From contig NZ_JBHSJJ010000001.1 in assembly GCF_042652345.1 (NCBI RefSeq), positions 248,001-312,000 of the forward strand: 64,000 nucleotides of DNA, in the 5' to 3' direction. Below, piece after piece: positions 36,589 to 45,335 of the stretch (its first letter is position 1; the number at the start of each line of letters is the position of its first letter). A program made the translations under genes and the position numbers. This stretch comes from Negadavirga shengliensis (GTDB lineage Bacteria > Bacteroidota > Bacteroidia > Cytophagales > Cyclobacteriaceae). The notes beneath the pieces are model-generated. The model was not told where the DNA came from. It searched no databases and saw nothing but the letters and a program-made list of their open reading frames with translations.

Positions 36589-37755
36589 TTAGAGTTCAAA
36601 GTTAGTCCATTTTTGATCAGATTTGCTGCTTTTGACCACATGTTCTACAAACGCCATACCTCTTACCCCATCCTCTGCACCTGGAAAGTCCTCCCATTCC
36701 TTTTTAGGAGTCTCCCCATTCCTTCTTGCATATAAACACCGGGCAAAGTTACGGTATAAATTGGCAAAAGCTTCCAGATAACCTTCCGGATGTCCACCCG
36801 GCGTCCGGATATTTTCCATTGCCAAAGAAGACAGATAGGGTATGTTCCCTCCCGTACGGTATATTTGATCCGGTCCTTCAGGGTACCTTACTATCAATGT
36901 ATTGGCATCATCCTGCTGCCATTCCAACCCGGCCTTCTCACCAAAAACCCTGATTTTTATATTATTTTCCGATCCGGTCGCTATTTGGGAGGCCATCAAC
37001 ACGCCTGTCGCGCCATTGTCAAATTTCATCAAGACCGCCCCATCATCATCTAAATTACGTCCTTCTACCACGATATTGAGATCCGCACAAAGTTTGGTCA
37101 ACTTCAGTCCGCTGACGTATTCGGCCAGGTTGAAGGCATGGGTACCTATATCCCCCATGCAATTGGCTATCCCGCTTTTGGAGGGGTCAGTCCGCCATAC
37201 CGCCTGCTTATAGTTGGTATTTTCCACATCAGTCCATAGCCACCCCTGTGGATATTCCACATAGATTTTCCTGATTTTTCCCAAAACCCCTGTGGCAATC
37301 AAATGTTTTGCCTCTTTTACCATCGGATAACCGGTATAGGTATGGGTAAGGCAAAAAAGCAACCCGGTATCTTTTATCACCTGGTCAAGCTCTTTGGCTT
37401 CCTCATAGGTAAAAGTCATCGGCTTATCCAAAACAACATGAAATCCGTTTTTTAAAGCTTTTACAGTGGGATCAAAATGGACATGGTTAGGGGTGACAAT
37501 TGCCACAAAATCTATTCTTTCGTCTTCCGGAAGCTGGAGCTCTTTTTCGAACATTTCATCATAGGATCCATAAACCCTGTTTTCCGGCAGAAACAATTCA
37601 CGGCCGGTTTGGGCGGATTTGTCCGCCTGACTGCTAAAAGCTCCGGCGGCCAACTCAATAAGCCCATCCATCGCAGCGGAAATCCTGTGCACCGCCCCAA
37701 TGAATGACCCTGGGCCACCGCCGATCATACCCATTTTTAATTTCCTGTTGTTCAT
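36589..37755 (-). CDS. Gfo/Idh/MocA-family NAD(P)-dependent oxidoreductase
   Basis: 388 residues. Rossmann start KMGMIGGGPGSFIG, with FVAIVTPNHVHFD and VVLDKPMTFTYEEA (the EKP-like catalytic lysine motif of the family). The C-terminal domain has GDIGTHAFNLAEYVSG with the catalytic Asp-His pair. No signal peptide, so cytoplasmic. Members oxidise or reduce ring hydroxyls of sugars and inositols, and several act on 3-keto-glucose. First gene of the minus-strand operon, divergent from the MFS permease with 273 bases between starts that hold a perfect palindrome. Confidence 0.9.
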   Translation of the reverse strand: MNNRKLKMGMIGGGPGSFIGAVHRISAAMDGLIELAAGAFSSQADKSAQTGRELFLPENRVYGSYDEMFEKELQLPEDERIDFVAIVTPNHVHFDPTVKALKNGFHVVLDKPMTFTYEEAKELDQVIKDTGLLFCLTHTYTGYPMVKEAKHLIATGVLGKIRKIYVEYPQGWLWTDVENTNYKQAVWRTDPSKSGIANCMGDIGTHAFNLAEYVSGLKLTKLCADLNIVVEGRNLDDDGAVLMKFDNGATGVLMASQIATGSENNIKIRVFGEKAGLEWQQDDANTLIVRYPEGPDQIYRTGGNIPYLSSLAMENIRTPGGHPEGYLEAFANLYRNFARCLYARRNGETPKKEWEDFPGAEDGVRGMAFVEHVVKSSKSDQKWTNFEL

Positions 37756-37839
37756 TATTTAGATCTTTGGTTTTTTGGTTTTTGAAGTTCAGTTTATTCT
37801 GTTATATTTCAATTCACGTCCCCTATAAAACAAAGAAAA

Positions 37840-37860
37840 TCAATGCATTTAATGCATTGA
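37840..37860. promoter_or_regulatory. Perfect 21-bp palindrome, putative operator of the divergent sugar genes
   Basis: Left arm TCAATGCATT (37840-37849), central T, right arm AATGCATTGA (37851-37860), with no mismatch. It lies between the Gfo/Idh/MocA start (85 bases away) and the MFS permease start (168 bases away). Both position and symmetry suit a dimeric repressor or activator. No regulator gene is next to it. Confidence 0.55.
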
Positions 37861-38028
37861 ATCCGGAGTAAACTCAGAACACCGTTCTGCATGGGGAATA
37901 TTACCGTGCTTTCTCAAATGATAAATTTACATTAAATTGGCTTAAATTTAAATAAATCCATCAATAGTTTCCCTACATACTTATGAAATCGGCTTCACTT
38001 AATAAAAAATCATAATCAACCTGATGCA

Positions 38029-39309
38029 ATGAACAATTCAATCAAATTGAAACTTTCCCTGATGATGTTTTTGGAATTTTTTGTCTGGGGATCCTGGTTT
38101 GTCACCCTTGGTACCTTTTTGGGAAACAATCTAAGTGCCACAGGTACTCAACTGGCCGCGGCATTTTCCACACAATCTTTTGGCGCCATCATCGCCCCAT
38201 TCATCATTGGCCTGATTGCAGACAGGTATTTCAATGCGGAACGGATCCTGGGAATCCTCCATTTATCCGGGGCGGTGTTGATGTACCTGATGTTCAAAGC
38301 GGACAGTTTTGCTTCATTCTATCCCTACGTATTTTTATACATGCTGATTTATATGCCCACGCTTGCTTTGGTCAATTCAGTATCTTTTAATCAAATGAAA
38401 GATCCTGCCAAAGAATTTAGCATCGTTAGGGTATGGGGAACCATTGGGTGGATTGTTGCGGGTTTATTGATCAGCTTCTTCTTCGTTTGGGATAGTCCGA
38501 CAGCCATCTCCGAAGGGCTACTCAGAAACACCTTCATGATGTCCTCCGTTTCATCATTGGTACTTGGGCTTTTTGCTTTCACCCTCCCCGCCACTCCTCC
38601 CAAGGCCGCTATGAAGGGAAAGCAGTCCATTTCTGAAATACTGGGATTTGATGCTTTAAAACTACTCAAGGACAAGGACTTTGCCATTTTTTTTATGTCC
38701 TCGGTGTTGATATGTATCCCTTTGGCTTTCTATTATCAAAATGCCAATCCGTTTCTTTCAGAGGTAGGTCTGTCAAATCCCACCGGCAAAATGACCATAG
38801 GACAGGTCTCAGAAGTATTATTTCTGTTACTTATGCCTCTGTTCTTTAAAAAATTCGGTTTGAAAACCACGTTGATTGTGGGCATGCTGGCGTGGGTGGT
38901 GCGGTATGTGTTTTTTGCTTTTGGTGATGCCGGTGCCGGCACTTATCTGCTGATCATAGGGATCGCGCTGCATGGGATCTGCTATGACTTTTTCTTTGTT
39001 TCAGGACAGATTTATACCGACTCCAAAGCCGGTCCTAGATACAAGAGCGCGGCACAGGGACTGATTACCTTGGCAACCTATGGCATCGGCATGCTGATTG
39101 GTTTTTGGGTAGCCGGTATCGTTTCGGATATTTACCTCTCAGATGGCGTACACGAATGGAAATACATATGGCTTATCCCCTCAGCCATTGCATTGGTGGT
39201 GACAATTATATTCCTTGTTTTCTTTACCGATAATGATTTCAAAAAAGCTTCGGAATTGCGCAGAACCCTAAAAAAAATCCCAAAAACGGGTCAACTAGGC
39301 ATGGATTAA
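38029..39309 (+). CDS. MFS transporter of the nucleoside:H+ symporter-like family
   Basis: 426 residues with about 12 membrane segments and a central loop (about 190-220) carrying the short SISEILGFDALKLLKDKDF helix. The N-terminus MMFLEFFVWGSWFVTLGTFL and the VRVWGTIGWIVAG motif are those of the NupG/nucleoside symporter family in Bacteroidota. Members next to Gfo/Idh/MocA and isomerase genes usually carry sugars or their oxidised derivatives rather than nucleosides, so a keto-sugar importer is inferred. It is followed after 130 bases by the GMC oxidoreductase. Confidence 0.85.
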   Translation: MNNSIKLKLSLMMFLEFFVWGSWFVTLGTFLGNNLSATGTQLAAAFSTQSFGAIIAPFIIGLIADRYFNAERILGILHLSGAVLMYLMFKADSFASFYPYVFLYMLIYMPTLALVNSVSFNQMKDPAKEFSIVRVWGTIGWIVAGLLISFFFVWDSPTAISEGLLRNTFMMSSVSSLVLGLFAFTLPATPPKAAMKGKQSISEILGFDALKLLKDKDFAIFFMSSVLICIPLAFYYQNANPFLSEVGLSNPTGKMTIGQVSEVLFLLLMPLFFKKFGLKTTLIVGMLAWVVRYVFFAFGDAGAGTYLLIIGIALHGICYDFFFVSGQIYTDSKAGPRYKSAAQGLITLATYGIGMLIGFWVAGIVSDIYLSDGVHEWKYIWLIPSAIALVVTIIFLVFFTDNDFKKASELRRTLKKIPKTGQLGMD

Positions 39310-39439
39310 GTCGTTGTAAATTAAAGAGATGTGAATCTACCCCGCTTTAAACAGCAAGAATCCGAATATTAAAAAATTTATGTGAAAACCTTGAAAAAAA
39401 GCAATATACTTGTAAACTTAAAATAAATTATCAATATAT

Positions 39440-41119
39440 ATGGCTAATCAAAGTTATGACGCTATTGTCGTTGGGTCAGGTATCAGTGGTGGCTGGGCGG
39501 CAAAAGAGTTGACGGAAAAAGGATTGAAAGTACTCCTTTTGGAAAGAGGTCCTGACGTAAAACATGTTAAGGATTATAAAAATGCGACAAAAACACCGTG
39601 GGAAATCCCCCACAGGGGAAGAAGGACCGTGGAGATGTTGGAAAACCATCCCAACCTGAGAAGGGATTATGTGCTGAACGAATTGAATCTGGACTGGTGG
39701 GCACACGAGTCAGACTCCCCTTATATTGAAAAAAAGCCCTTCACCTGGTTTAGGGGCTATCAAGTAGGAGGCCGCTCCCTGTTATGGGGCAGACAGAGTT
39801 ACCGACTGGCCGATATAGACTTCGAAGCCAACCTAAAACAGGGGATTGCGGTGGATTGGCCAATCCGCTATAAAGACCTTGCTCCTTGGTACAGCCATGT
39901 GGAGAAATTTGCAGGCATTTCCGGTAACCGTGACGGGCTGGCCACGCTGCCAGACGGGGAATTCATGCCTGCCATGCCGCTTAACTGTGTGGAAAAAGAC
40001 GTCGCGGAAAGGGTCAAGCAGAAATTTGGAGGCGCGAGGTTGATCACCAACGCCAGGGTCGCCAATATCACCGAACCTCTACCGGGAAGACCGGGATGTC
40101 AATACAGGAACAAATGTTCCTTAGGATGTCCGTTTGGAGGGTATTTCAGCACCCAGGCCTCTACTTTACCCGCTGCTGAAGCGACCGGAAACCTTACTTT
40201 AAGGCCATGGTCTATCGTCAATAAGATCATTTATGATAAAGACAGTAAAAAAGCTACTGGTGTGGAGGTTGTGGATGGGGAAACCAATGAAACCCATGAA
40301 TTTGACGCCAAAATAATTTTTCTATGTGCTTCCGCGTTTAACTCAACAGCCATCCTTATGCGGTCTGCCACGGACATTTGGCCCGACGGATTGGGAAGCA
40401 GCTCGGGAGAATTGGGACACAACGTAATGGATCATCATTTCAGATTGGGTGCCAATGGGCTTGTGGAAGGATACGAAGACAAGTATTATTTCGGAAGGAG
40501 GCCCGGCGGTTTTTATATTCCGAGGTTTAGGAATCTGGGAAATGAGAAGAGGGACTACATCAGGGGTTTCGGCTATCAGGGTGGTGCCAGCAGAAGCGGC
40601 TGGAGCAGAACAGTGGCCGAACTGGATTTCGGGGCACCGATGAAGGAAGAGCTGACTGAGCCAGGCCCATGGAGCATCGGAATGACTGCCTTTGGAGAAA
40701 TCCTGCCCTACCACGACAATACCATCAAACTCAGCAAGACGGAAAAGGACAAGTGGGGCATGTATGTGCTGGAAATGGATGCCGAAATCCGTGAAAATGA
40801 AAAGAAGATGCGCGTCGATATGATGAATGACGCTGCAGAAATGCTGGAAGCTGCGGGTGTGAAAAACGTAAACACCTATGACAATGGATACACCTTCGGA
40901 CAGGGCATCCATGAAATGGGCACGGCACGAATGGGAAGGGATCCTAAATCGTCAGTGCTGAATGGCAACAACCAGGTTTGGGATGCGAAAAATGTGTTTG
41001 TAACCGATGGTGCTGCCATGACATCAGCAGCTGCGCAAAACCCCTCGCTCACCTATATGGCCATGACGGCAAGAGCTGCTGATTTTGCTGTAAAAGAGCT
41101 GAAAAGAAGGAACTTGTAA
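39440..41119 (+). CDS. GMC-family FAD oxidoreductase, putative glycoside 3-dehydrogenase catalytic subunit
   Basis: 559 residues. FAD-binding VVGSGISGGWAAKEL (residues 10-24) and ERGPD; a later GGRSLLWGRQSYR. A cysteine cluster C220-x5-C226-x3-C230 (CQYRNKCSLGC) matches the iron-sulfur site of FAD glucose dehydrogenases that pass electrons to cytochrome c. The C-terminal catalytic His-Asn pair lies in IHEMGTARMG and AAAQNPSLTY. No signal peptide of its own: in this enzyme class the small Tat-exported subunit carries it across, and that subunit is the next gene, 18 bases on. Oxidation of C3 of glucosides is inferred from gene context, and gluconate or sorbitol oxidation is the alternative. Confidence 0.87.
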   Translation: MANQSYDAIVVGSGISGGWAAKELTEKGLKVLLLERGPDVKHVKDYKNATKTPWEIPHRGRRTVEMLENHPNLRRDYVLNELNLDWWAHESDSPYIEKKPFTWFRGYQVGGRSLLWGRQSYRLADIDFEANLKQGIAVDWPIRYKDLAPWYSHVEKFAGISGNRDGLATLPDGEFMPAMPLNCVEKDVAERVKQKFGGARLITNARVANITEPLPGRPGCQYRNKCSLGCPFGGYFSTQASTLPAAEATGNLTLRPWSIVNKIIYDKDSKKATGVEVVDGETNETHEFDAKIIFLCASAFNSTAILMRSATDIWPDGLGSSSGELGHNVMDHHFRLGANGLVEGYEDKYYFGRRPGGFYIPRFRNLGNEKRDYIRGFGYQGGASRSGWSRTVAELDFGAPMKEELTEPGPWSIGMTAFGEILPYHDNTIKLSKTEKDKWGMYVLEMDAEIRENEKKMRVDMMNDAAEMLEAAGVKNVNTYDNGYTFGQGIHEMGTARMGRDPKSSVLNGNNQVWDAKNVFVTDGAAMTSAAAQNPSLTYMAMTARAADFAVKELKRRNL

Positions 41120-41137
41120 TCTAAATTAGGAACTGAC

Positions 41138-41707
41138 ATGAATTTAATGAATAGAAGAGAAGCTTTAAAAAGCGTGGTACTGATGATGGGTGGCACCATG
41201 GTCGGTGCCAATGTGATCCTTACCGGCTGTGCTCCTGAAGATAAAATAGAAGGACTTGACTTTTCTGAAAAGGAAATCGCTTATATGGACGAAATCGGAG
41301 AGGCCATTATCCCCACTACCGATACGCCCGGGGCCAAAGCAGCAGGGATTGGCAGCTTTATGGCCATGATGGTAAAAGACACCTATAATAAGGAGCAACA
41401 GGAAACCTTTATAAATGGCCTTAACAGTCTGAAAAAGGATTTCAAATCTGAAACGGGCAAGAACTTCATGGATGCTTCTGTAGACGAAAGAACGGCATTC
41501 CTTAACCAGCTCAACAAGAAAGCCATAGCTGAATTCAATGAAGGTGACAAAAGCCCCAAATATATCGGAATGTTGAAGGACCTTACCGTGTTGGGATATT
41601 TCACATCTGAAATAGGGGCTACACAGGCACTGAGGTTTATCGAGACTCCCGGGAGATATGATCCCTGTGTCGATTACAAAAAAGGAGACAAAGCTTGGGC
41701 CATATAA
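41138..41707 (+). CDS. Gluconate 2-dehydrogenase subunit 3-family protein (Tat-exported partner subunit)
   Basis: 189 residues. The N-terminus MNLMNRREALKSVVLMMGG has a twin-arginine type signal (RR at 6-7), and a lipobox-like LTGC with C31 follows. The mature domain is the small helical subunit that accompanies GMC dehydrogenases (FSEKEIAYMDEIGEAIIPTTDTPGAKAAGI is the family's opening, spread over about 30 residues). A conserved Cys lies near the end (RYDPCVDY). Role: Tat hitch-hiker partner that helps fold and export the GMC subunit. Last gene before a strong terminator. Confidence 0.88.
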   Translation: MNLMNRREALKSVVLMMGGTMVGANVILTGCAPEDKIEGLDFSEKEIAYMDEIGEAIIPTTDTPGAKAAGIGSFMAMMVKDTYNKEQQETFINGLNSLKKDFKSETGKNFMDASVDERTAFLNQLNKKAIAEFNEGDKSPKYIGMLKDLTVLGYFTSEIGATQALRFIETPGRYDPCVDYKKGDKAWAI

Positions 41708-41731
41708 CCATTGCATTATAAATCACTGAAT

Positions 41732-41779
41732 AGGCTTTTATGTTTTTTTACGACAACTAACATAAAAGCTTATTTTTTT
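41732..41779 (+). terminator. Terminator of the MFS-GMC-subunit 3 unit
   Basis: A 13-bp stem with one wobble (41732-41744 with 41759-41771), followed by a seven-T run. Confidence 0.8.
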
Positions 41780-41931
41780 ATTATTCCCGCCGGCAATTTC
41801 CCTACCGAAAAAACCGTTATCATAAAAAGCCGGTAACCATTGCTTGCATCTGTTCCTGAGATAACCCCCTTAATAATTTGCTTATGTGAAAATAAATCCG
41901 TATAATTAAAGATATATGGATCAGTAAAATT

Positions 41932-42651
41932 ATGATTAAAATAATAATTAATTTAGTATTTTCAATAAATATATTATTCATTCAGAATTCCATTGAGTTT
42001 TTTTACAAAAATGACGGGATAAAAGAGGCTGCAGAGCTTAGTGAATACAGCAATGATGACCTGGAAAAATACGCCCTGAACAAAGAGATACCCGATGCTA
42101 TCCGGGAAGTTACACTGGAAGCACTTTCGTATTTTCCTGACCTGCTGGATATCAAAATCGACTTTCAGTTCAAAAACAGGATATCCGGATCAGTTATGCA
42201 GGCCCAGCCCAAAATCGGCTCTCTCATTTTGAATAAAAAGGAGAACAGGGCGTATAAAATTAAAATCAGCAGGTATCTGGAATTGGAAGATGAGGCAGTT
42301 CTTATCGAGGAACTGCCGCATGATGTTCTATTGGGATGGATAGGTCACGAATTGGGGCATATCAAAGACTATCTGGAAAGAAGTGCCTTGAATATGATGG
42401 GGTTTGGGATCCAATATTATTGCTCGGACAACTTTGTTACGGAGGCCGAAATCGCTGCCGACAGCCATGCCGTAGCCTATGGGTTAGGAAAAAAAATAAT
42501 TGCCACCAAAAACTTTGTTTTAAACCATGACAGGCTACCCGACGATTACAAAAATAAAATCAAAACCCTTTACATGTCACCTGGAGAGATTCTTTCCCTG
42601 GTAGAAGTACAAGAGGATGATGAACAGGATCAGGATGGAAGTTCGAGATGA
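41932..42651 (+). CDS. Putative membrane-anchored zinc metallopeptidase, family not recognised
   Basis: 239 residues. A hydrophobic N-terminal segment (about 1-20) looks like a signal or anchor. The middle contains HELGH (H139, E140, H143), an HExxH zinc site, followed 30 residues later by EAEIAADSHAVAYGLG, where E173 and D177 form the ExxxD pattern used as third ligand in M48-like gluzincins. The C-terminal tail is acidic (DDEQDQDGSS). The fold and zinc site are inferred, and no named family could be fixed. It is a single gene, between the terminator of the GMC unit and the LON-domain gene. Confidence 0.55.
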   Translation: MIKIIINLVFSINILFIQNSIEFFYKNDGIKEAAELSEYSNDDLEKYALNKEIPDAIREVTLEALSYFPDLLDIKIDFQFKNRISGSVMQAQPKIGSLILNKKENRAYKIKISRYLELEDEAVLIEELPHDVLLGWIGHELGHIKDYLERSALNMMGFGIQYYCSDNFVTEAEIAADSHAVAYGLGKKIIATKNFVLNHDRLPDDYKNKIKTLYMSPGEILSLVEVQEDDEQDQDGSSR

Positions 42652-43030
42652 GGCTGATTATGCCACGTCTGCTTTATATCGTCCGGCGCAACTTGGCATC
42701 CAGTAACCCGGAATTCTTCTGCTTTTCCTCAATGAATTTTCCCAAACCTGAAACCCGGAAAATAAACCGGACGCGAAAGTTATAGCCCCTTTCAACACAA
42801 CCGTTAACCTGTAGCTTTTTTTATTCAATCCACCATCCCACAAAAAATTAAAGTAACCTTAAGAATCTGCATCCGGGTTTGATCAAAGGATGAATAATTA
42901 AATTATACGGAATGAAATCCAAGAAATAACGGTCTCCTATAAAAGAAATAAAAACTTTATCGTTTTAAAATAGTAAAATAAGTAGCAACAGTCCGTCTAA
43001 GTTGACATCATTCGTTTAACCCACGAACCA
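42652..43030. other. Non-coding stretch
   Basis: Nothing recognisable: no RNA gene, no hairpin with T-run, no plausible ORF. Confidence 0.5.
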
Positions 43031-43657
43031 ATGGCACAAAAACTGTTTTTCTTTCCGCTGAAATTGGTGGCTTTCCCCGGCGAAAACCTGAATCTTCATA
43101 TTTTTGAACCACGATACAAGCAAATGATAAAAGATTGCCATGAATTAGACAAATGCTTCGGAATCTGCACTTTCCTGGACAAATTAATGAAATACGGCAC
43201 GGAAGTAGAGTTAGTGGAAATATATAAAACCTACGATGACGGAAGAATGGACATTAAAACCAAAGGCAAACGGCCTTTTAAGATTCTTGATTTTCATAAC
43301 CCCCTCGCTGACAAACTGTATGCAGGAGGTAAAGTGGAGTTTCTACCGTTGGACATGACCAGCGACCGCGATAAAAATATGGAGTTTAAACAGCGTTTAA
43401 AGGAAGTATTTCAGTTGTTGCAATATCCCGTGGATCTCAGCCGGGAAACCATCAATTCCTTTACCTATGCCCACAAGGTAGGGCTTAAACCCGAACAGGA
43501 ATATGAATTGCTAATATTGGAAACAGAAAACAAAAGGTTGGAATATCTCATAAAGCATTTTGACAAAATCATTCCACTCATTAAAGAGATCGAATCTGCC
43601 AAGAACAAGATCAAAATGAATGGTCATTTCAAATACTTTGACCCCTTAAATTTCTGA
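43031..43657 (+). CDS. LON substrate-binding-domain protein without protease domain
   Basis: 208 residues. Starts with the typical LON N-domain pattern FFFPLKLVAFPGENLNLHIFEPRYKQMIKDC, spread over about 35 residues. It then has beta strands with KTKGKRPFKILD and a helical C-terminal half, as in the small stand-alone LON-domain proteins of bacteria. There is no AAA or protease domain, so it is likely a cytoplasmic substrate-recognition factor of unknown partner. It converges on the TPR/SH3 gene, the 3' ends overlapping by 12 bases. Confidence 0.82.
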   Translation: MAQKLFFFPLKLVAFPGENLNLHIFEPRYKQMIKDCHELDKCFGICTFLDKLMKYGTEVELVEIYKTYDDGRMDIKTKGKRPFKILDFHNPLADKLYAGGKVEFLPLDMTSDRDKNMEFKQRLKEVFQLLQYPVDLSRETINSFTYAHKVGLKPEQEYELLILETENKRLEYLIKHFDKIIPLIKEIESAKNKIKMNGHFKYFDPLNF

Positions 43658-44365
43658 AACATTTTCCTTTTTGATATAGGCTCTTTTATCTCCCCATTTG
43701 ATTTCATACCATATGTCTTTTGCATCCCGGATAATAACCCTGTGTCCGGCATCCACCCTCCTGACCAAATTGCCTCCGGCGGTAGGCTGATCCATGATTA
43801 GAGTCGGACTACCGGTAACGATGGCCCTGTCCGGGAGCTTTAAAAAATTGTTACTGAAAAAAGCCAGTGTCAAACAGATGATTGCCGGCATATAAAATCC
43901 TGACTTTTTATGGGGAAAAACAAACACACATATCAGAAATGTCAGCATCAGAAGCGCAAAAGAAGCCGTAATCTCCTGTTTATAATCCACCAGCATCTTA
44001 AAAAATCTGTCCCTATCGCTGATATCATACCCTACCAAATTCCCCTGATTGGTCAATTCCTTTATCTTGTTGATGACCCTGGGATTGGGGTTATGTTCAT
44101 AATATTTGGAGAGATAGAAAGAAGCTTTTGGATAATCCCCAACCCCTTCTGTAATGAATGCCATTTTTAACAGCATAGCAGGAGAATAAGCCTGATCGTC
44201 GAGCAGTTCCTCATATAAAACCAGTGCTTCTTTATATTTTTTAGCAGTAAATAAAGAGTCTGCTTTTTGCAACACAGGAACATTGGCTTGACAATCAATG
44301 ATTTGAAAAAGGAAAAGAAAAAAGACCAATAATTTGGCAATAAACAGCGGCGTTATGTTTGGCAT
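43646..44365 (-). CDS. TPR and SH3-like domain membrane protein (BatE-like)
   Basis: 239 residues. Signal or anchor at about 8-26. Two TPR-like repeats (about 30-95: ADSLFTAKKYKEALVLYEELL, MAFITEGVGDYPKASFYLSKYYE). Two membrane helices around 130-165. A C-terminal bacterial SH3 domain (about 178-239, with RRVDAGHRVIIRD and WYEIKWGDKRAYI). This order matches the BatE-type proteins of Bacteroidota, whose TPRs lie in the periplasm. The rest of a bat operon is not here, so its role is unknown. The ATG lies next to the tRNA-Lys promoter. Confidence 0.75.
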   Translation of the reverse strand: MPNITPLFIAKLLVFFLFLFQIIDCQANVPVLQKADSLFTAKKYKEALVLYEELLDDQAYSPAMLLKMAFITEGVGDYPKASFYLSKYYEHNPNPRVINKIKELTNQGNLVGYDISDRDRFFKMLVDYKQEITASFALLMLTFLICVFVFPHKKSGFYMPAIICLTLAFFSNNFLKLPDRAIVTGSPTLIMDQPTAGGNLVRRVDAGHRVIIRDAKDIWYEIKWGDKRAYIKKENVSEI

Positions 44366-44389
44366 TTTAGATATAGTCGGTTAAATTTG
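44358..44389 (+). promoter_or_regulatory. Promoter of tRNA-Lys
   Basis: TTTG (44358-44361), 20-base spacer, TAAATTTG (44382-44389). The -33 box overlaps the start codon of the divergent TPR/SH3 gene. Confidence 0.72.
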
Positions 44390-44441
44390 CAGTCCAATTA
44401 CGGAAAAGTTGGCCTCAAAACCAAGTTTTCCGGAGACATTT

Positions 44442-44514
44442 GATTCCGTAGCTCAGCTGGTAGAGCATAACACTTTTAATGTTAGGGTCCTGGGTTCGAG
44501 CCCCAGCGGGATCA
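44442..44514 (+). tRNA. tRNA-Lys (anticodon TTT)
   Basis: 73 nt. Acceptor GATTCCG pairs with CGGGATC (one G-T), discriminator A. D-arm AGCTCAGCTGGTAGAGC, anticodon loop CTTTTAA, T-arm TGGGTTCGAGCCCCA. CCA is not encoded. Confidence 0.96.
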
Positions 44515-44524
44515 CAATAAGAAA

Positions 44525-44554
44525 AAACCCTGGTCTTTGGATCCGGGTTTTTTT
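44525..44554 (+). terminator. Terminator after tRNA-Lys
   Basis: AAACCC (44525-44530) with GGGTTT (44545-44550), T-run to 44554. Confidence 0.7.
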
Positions 44555-44573
44555 GTTTCTGACAAATCATTAT

Positions 44574-44639
44574 GGGCGAGAAGCCTGTCCCGAAGCAGGG
44601 CGGGACGCGGGCCGGTTCGGAAAGCCCCAGCGGGATCAC
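44574..44639. repeat. Dispersed repeat, copy 1, ending in the tRNA-Lys 3' end
   Basis: Begins GGGCGAGAAGCCTGTCCCGA and ends with AGCCCCAGCGGGATCAC, an exact 17-base copy of the last bases of tRNA-Lys (44499-44515). Confidence 0.75.
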
Positions 44640-44812
44640 TGTTAAAATGAGACCTCGTTATTTTTTACGGGGTCTTTTTTATTTTCAAAGCAAGGGCTTT
44701 GCGGGCTTGGTATTTGCAAAAGGGGCTGTAGTGATCACAAAGTAATCCCTCCTCGGTAAATATTAAGGCTTCGTTATCATACAGCGGAGTCTTTTTTTGT
44801 ATAAGTCCCAAA

Positions 44813-44876
44813 GGGAGAGGCCTGTCCCAAAGCAGGATAGGAAGTGGGCCGGGTGGGGGGCTCCCTGTGGTATCAC
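44813..44876. repeat. Dispersed repeat, copy 2 (degenerate)
   Basis: Shares the GCCTGTCCC-AAGCAGG middle with copy 1 and a final ATCAC, but the tRNA-like end has drifted. Confidence 0.5.
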
Positions 44877-44921
44877 AAAACCACACTTCAGGGGGCTTTT
44901 CATTGTGTGCCTATTCTATTC

Positions 44922-45323
44922 CTAAACGCTCAATACCCACCTCACATCAAAAGCATCAGTTACCTCAACCAGTTTATGGTCATCGCCATTATTGACAAAA
45001 GGAATCTGGGTATTAAATTTTAGTTTTTCAATAAGCGCTTGTCTATCGTCTATATTTCTGCATTGCAGAAATATAGACATATAATTCCCAAGTATTCTTC
45101 CTTCGTTGTGTACCAGATCCGAACCATAAATGACTATGCTATCAGAAACCAACGACCCGCTGACGACAGGTATTTCGGCATACCCTTGCAATTCCTCTTC
45201 AAAAGTCTCGAATCGCAAGGTACCGCCAAAACAGGTTTGGTAATAGGTGAGCGCCCTTTTACAGTTCCCGGAAAACGTTATGAAAACCGCACTCACAAAT
45301 TTACCGTTATCAGAGTCAGTCAT
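44922..45323 (-). CDS. VOC-family protein (PhnB-like)
   Basis: 133 residues, a single VOC module: SAVFITFSGNCKRALTYYQTCFGGTLRFETFEEE, then the MSIFLQCRNIDDRQALIEKL repeat and a KLVEVTDAFDVRWVL end. The PhnB-like subgroup has no single fixed activity; members bind small aromatic or phosphonate compounds. No signal peptide. It is the last gene of the SRPBCC-DoxX operon and begins 12 bases after the frameshifted SRPBCC gene. Confidence 0.8.
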   Translation of the reverse strand: MTDSDNGKFVSAVFITFSGNCKRALTYYQTCFGGTLRFETFEEELQGYAEIPVVSGSLVSDSIVIYGSDLVHNEGRILGNYMSIFLQCRNIDDRQALIEKLKFNTQIPFVNNGDDHKLVEVTDAFDVRWVLSV

Positions 45324-45335
45324 AGTTATATTAGT

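Noticed and set aside
42658..42843. Minus-strand 61-codon frame between the zinc-peptidase-like and LON-domain genes
   Set aside because: Unlikely composition, no start context, no family.
44573..44640. Possible CRISPR or attachment-site array from the repeated GC-rich segments
   Set aside because: Only three copies at irregular distances with unequal middles, no spacers of constant length and no cas or integrase genes; kept only as dispersed repeats.
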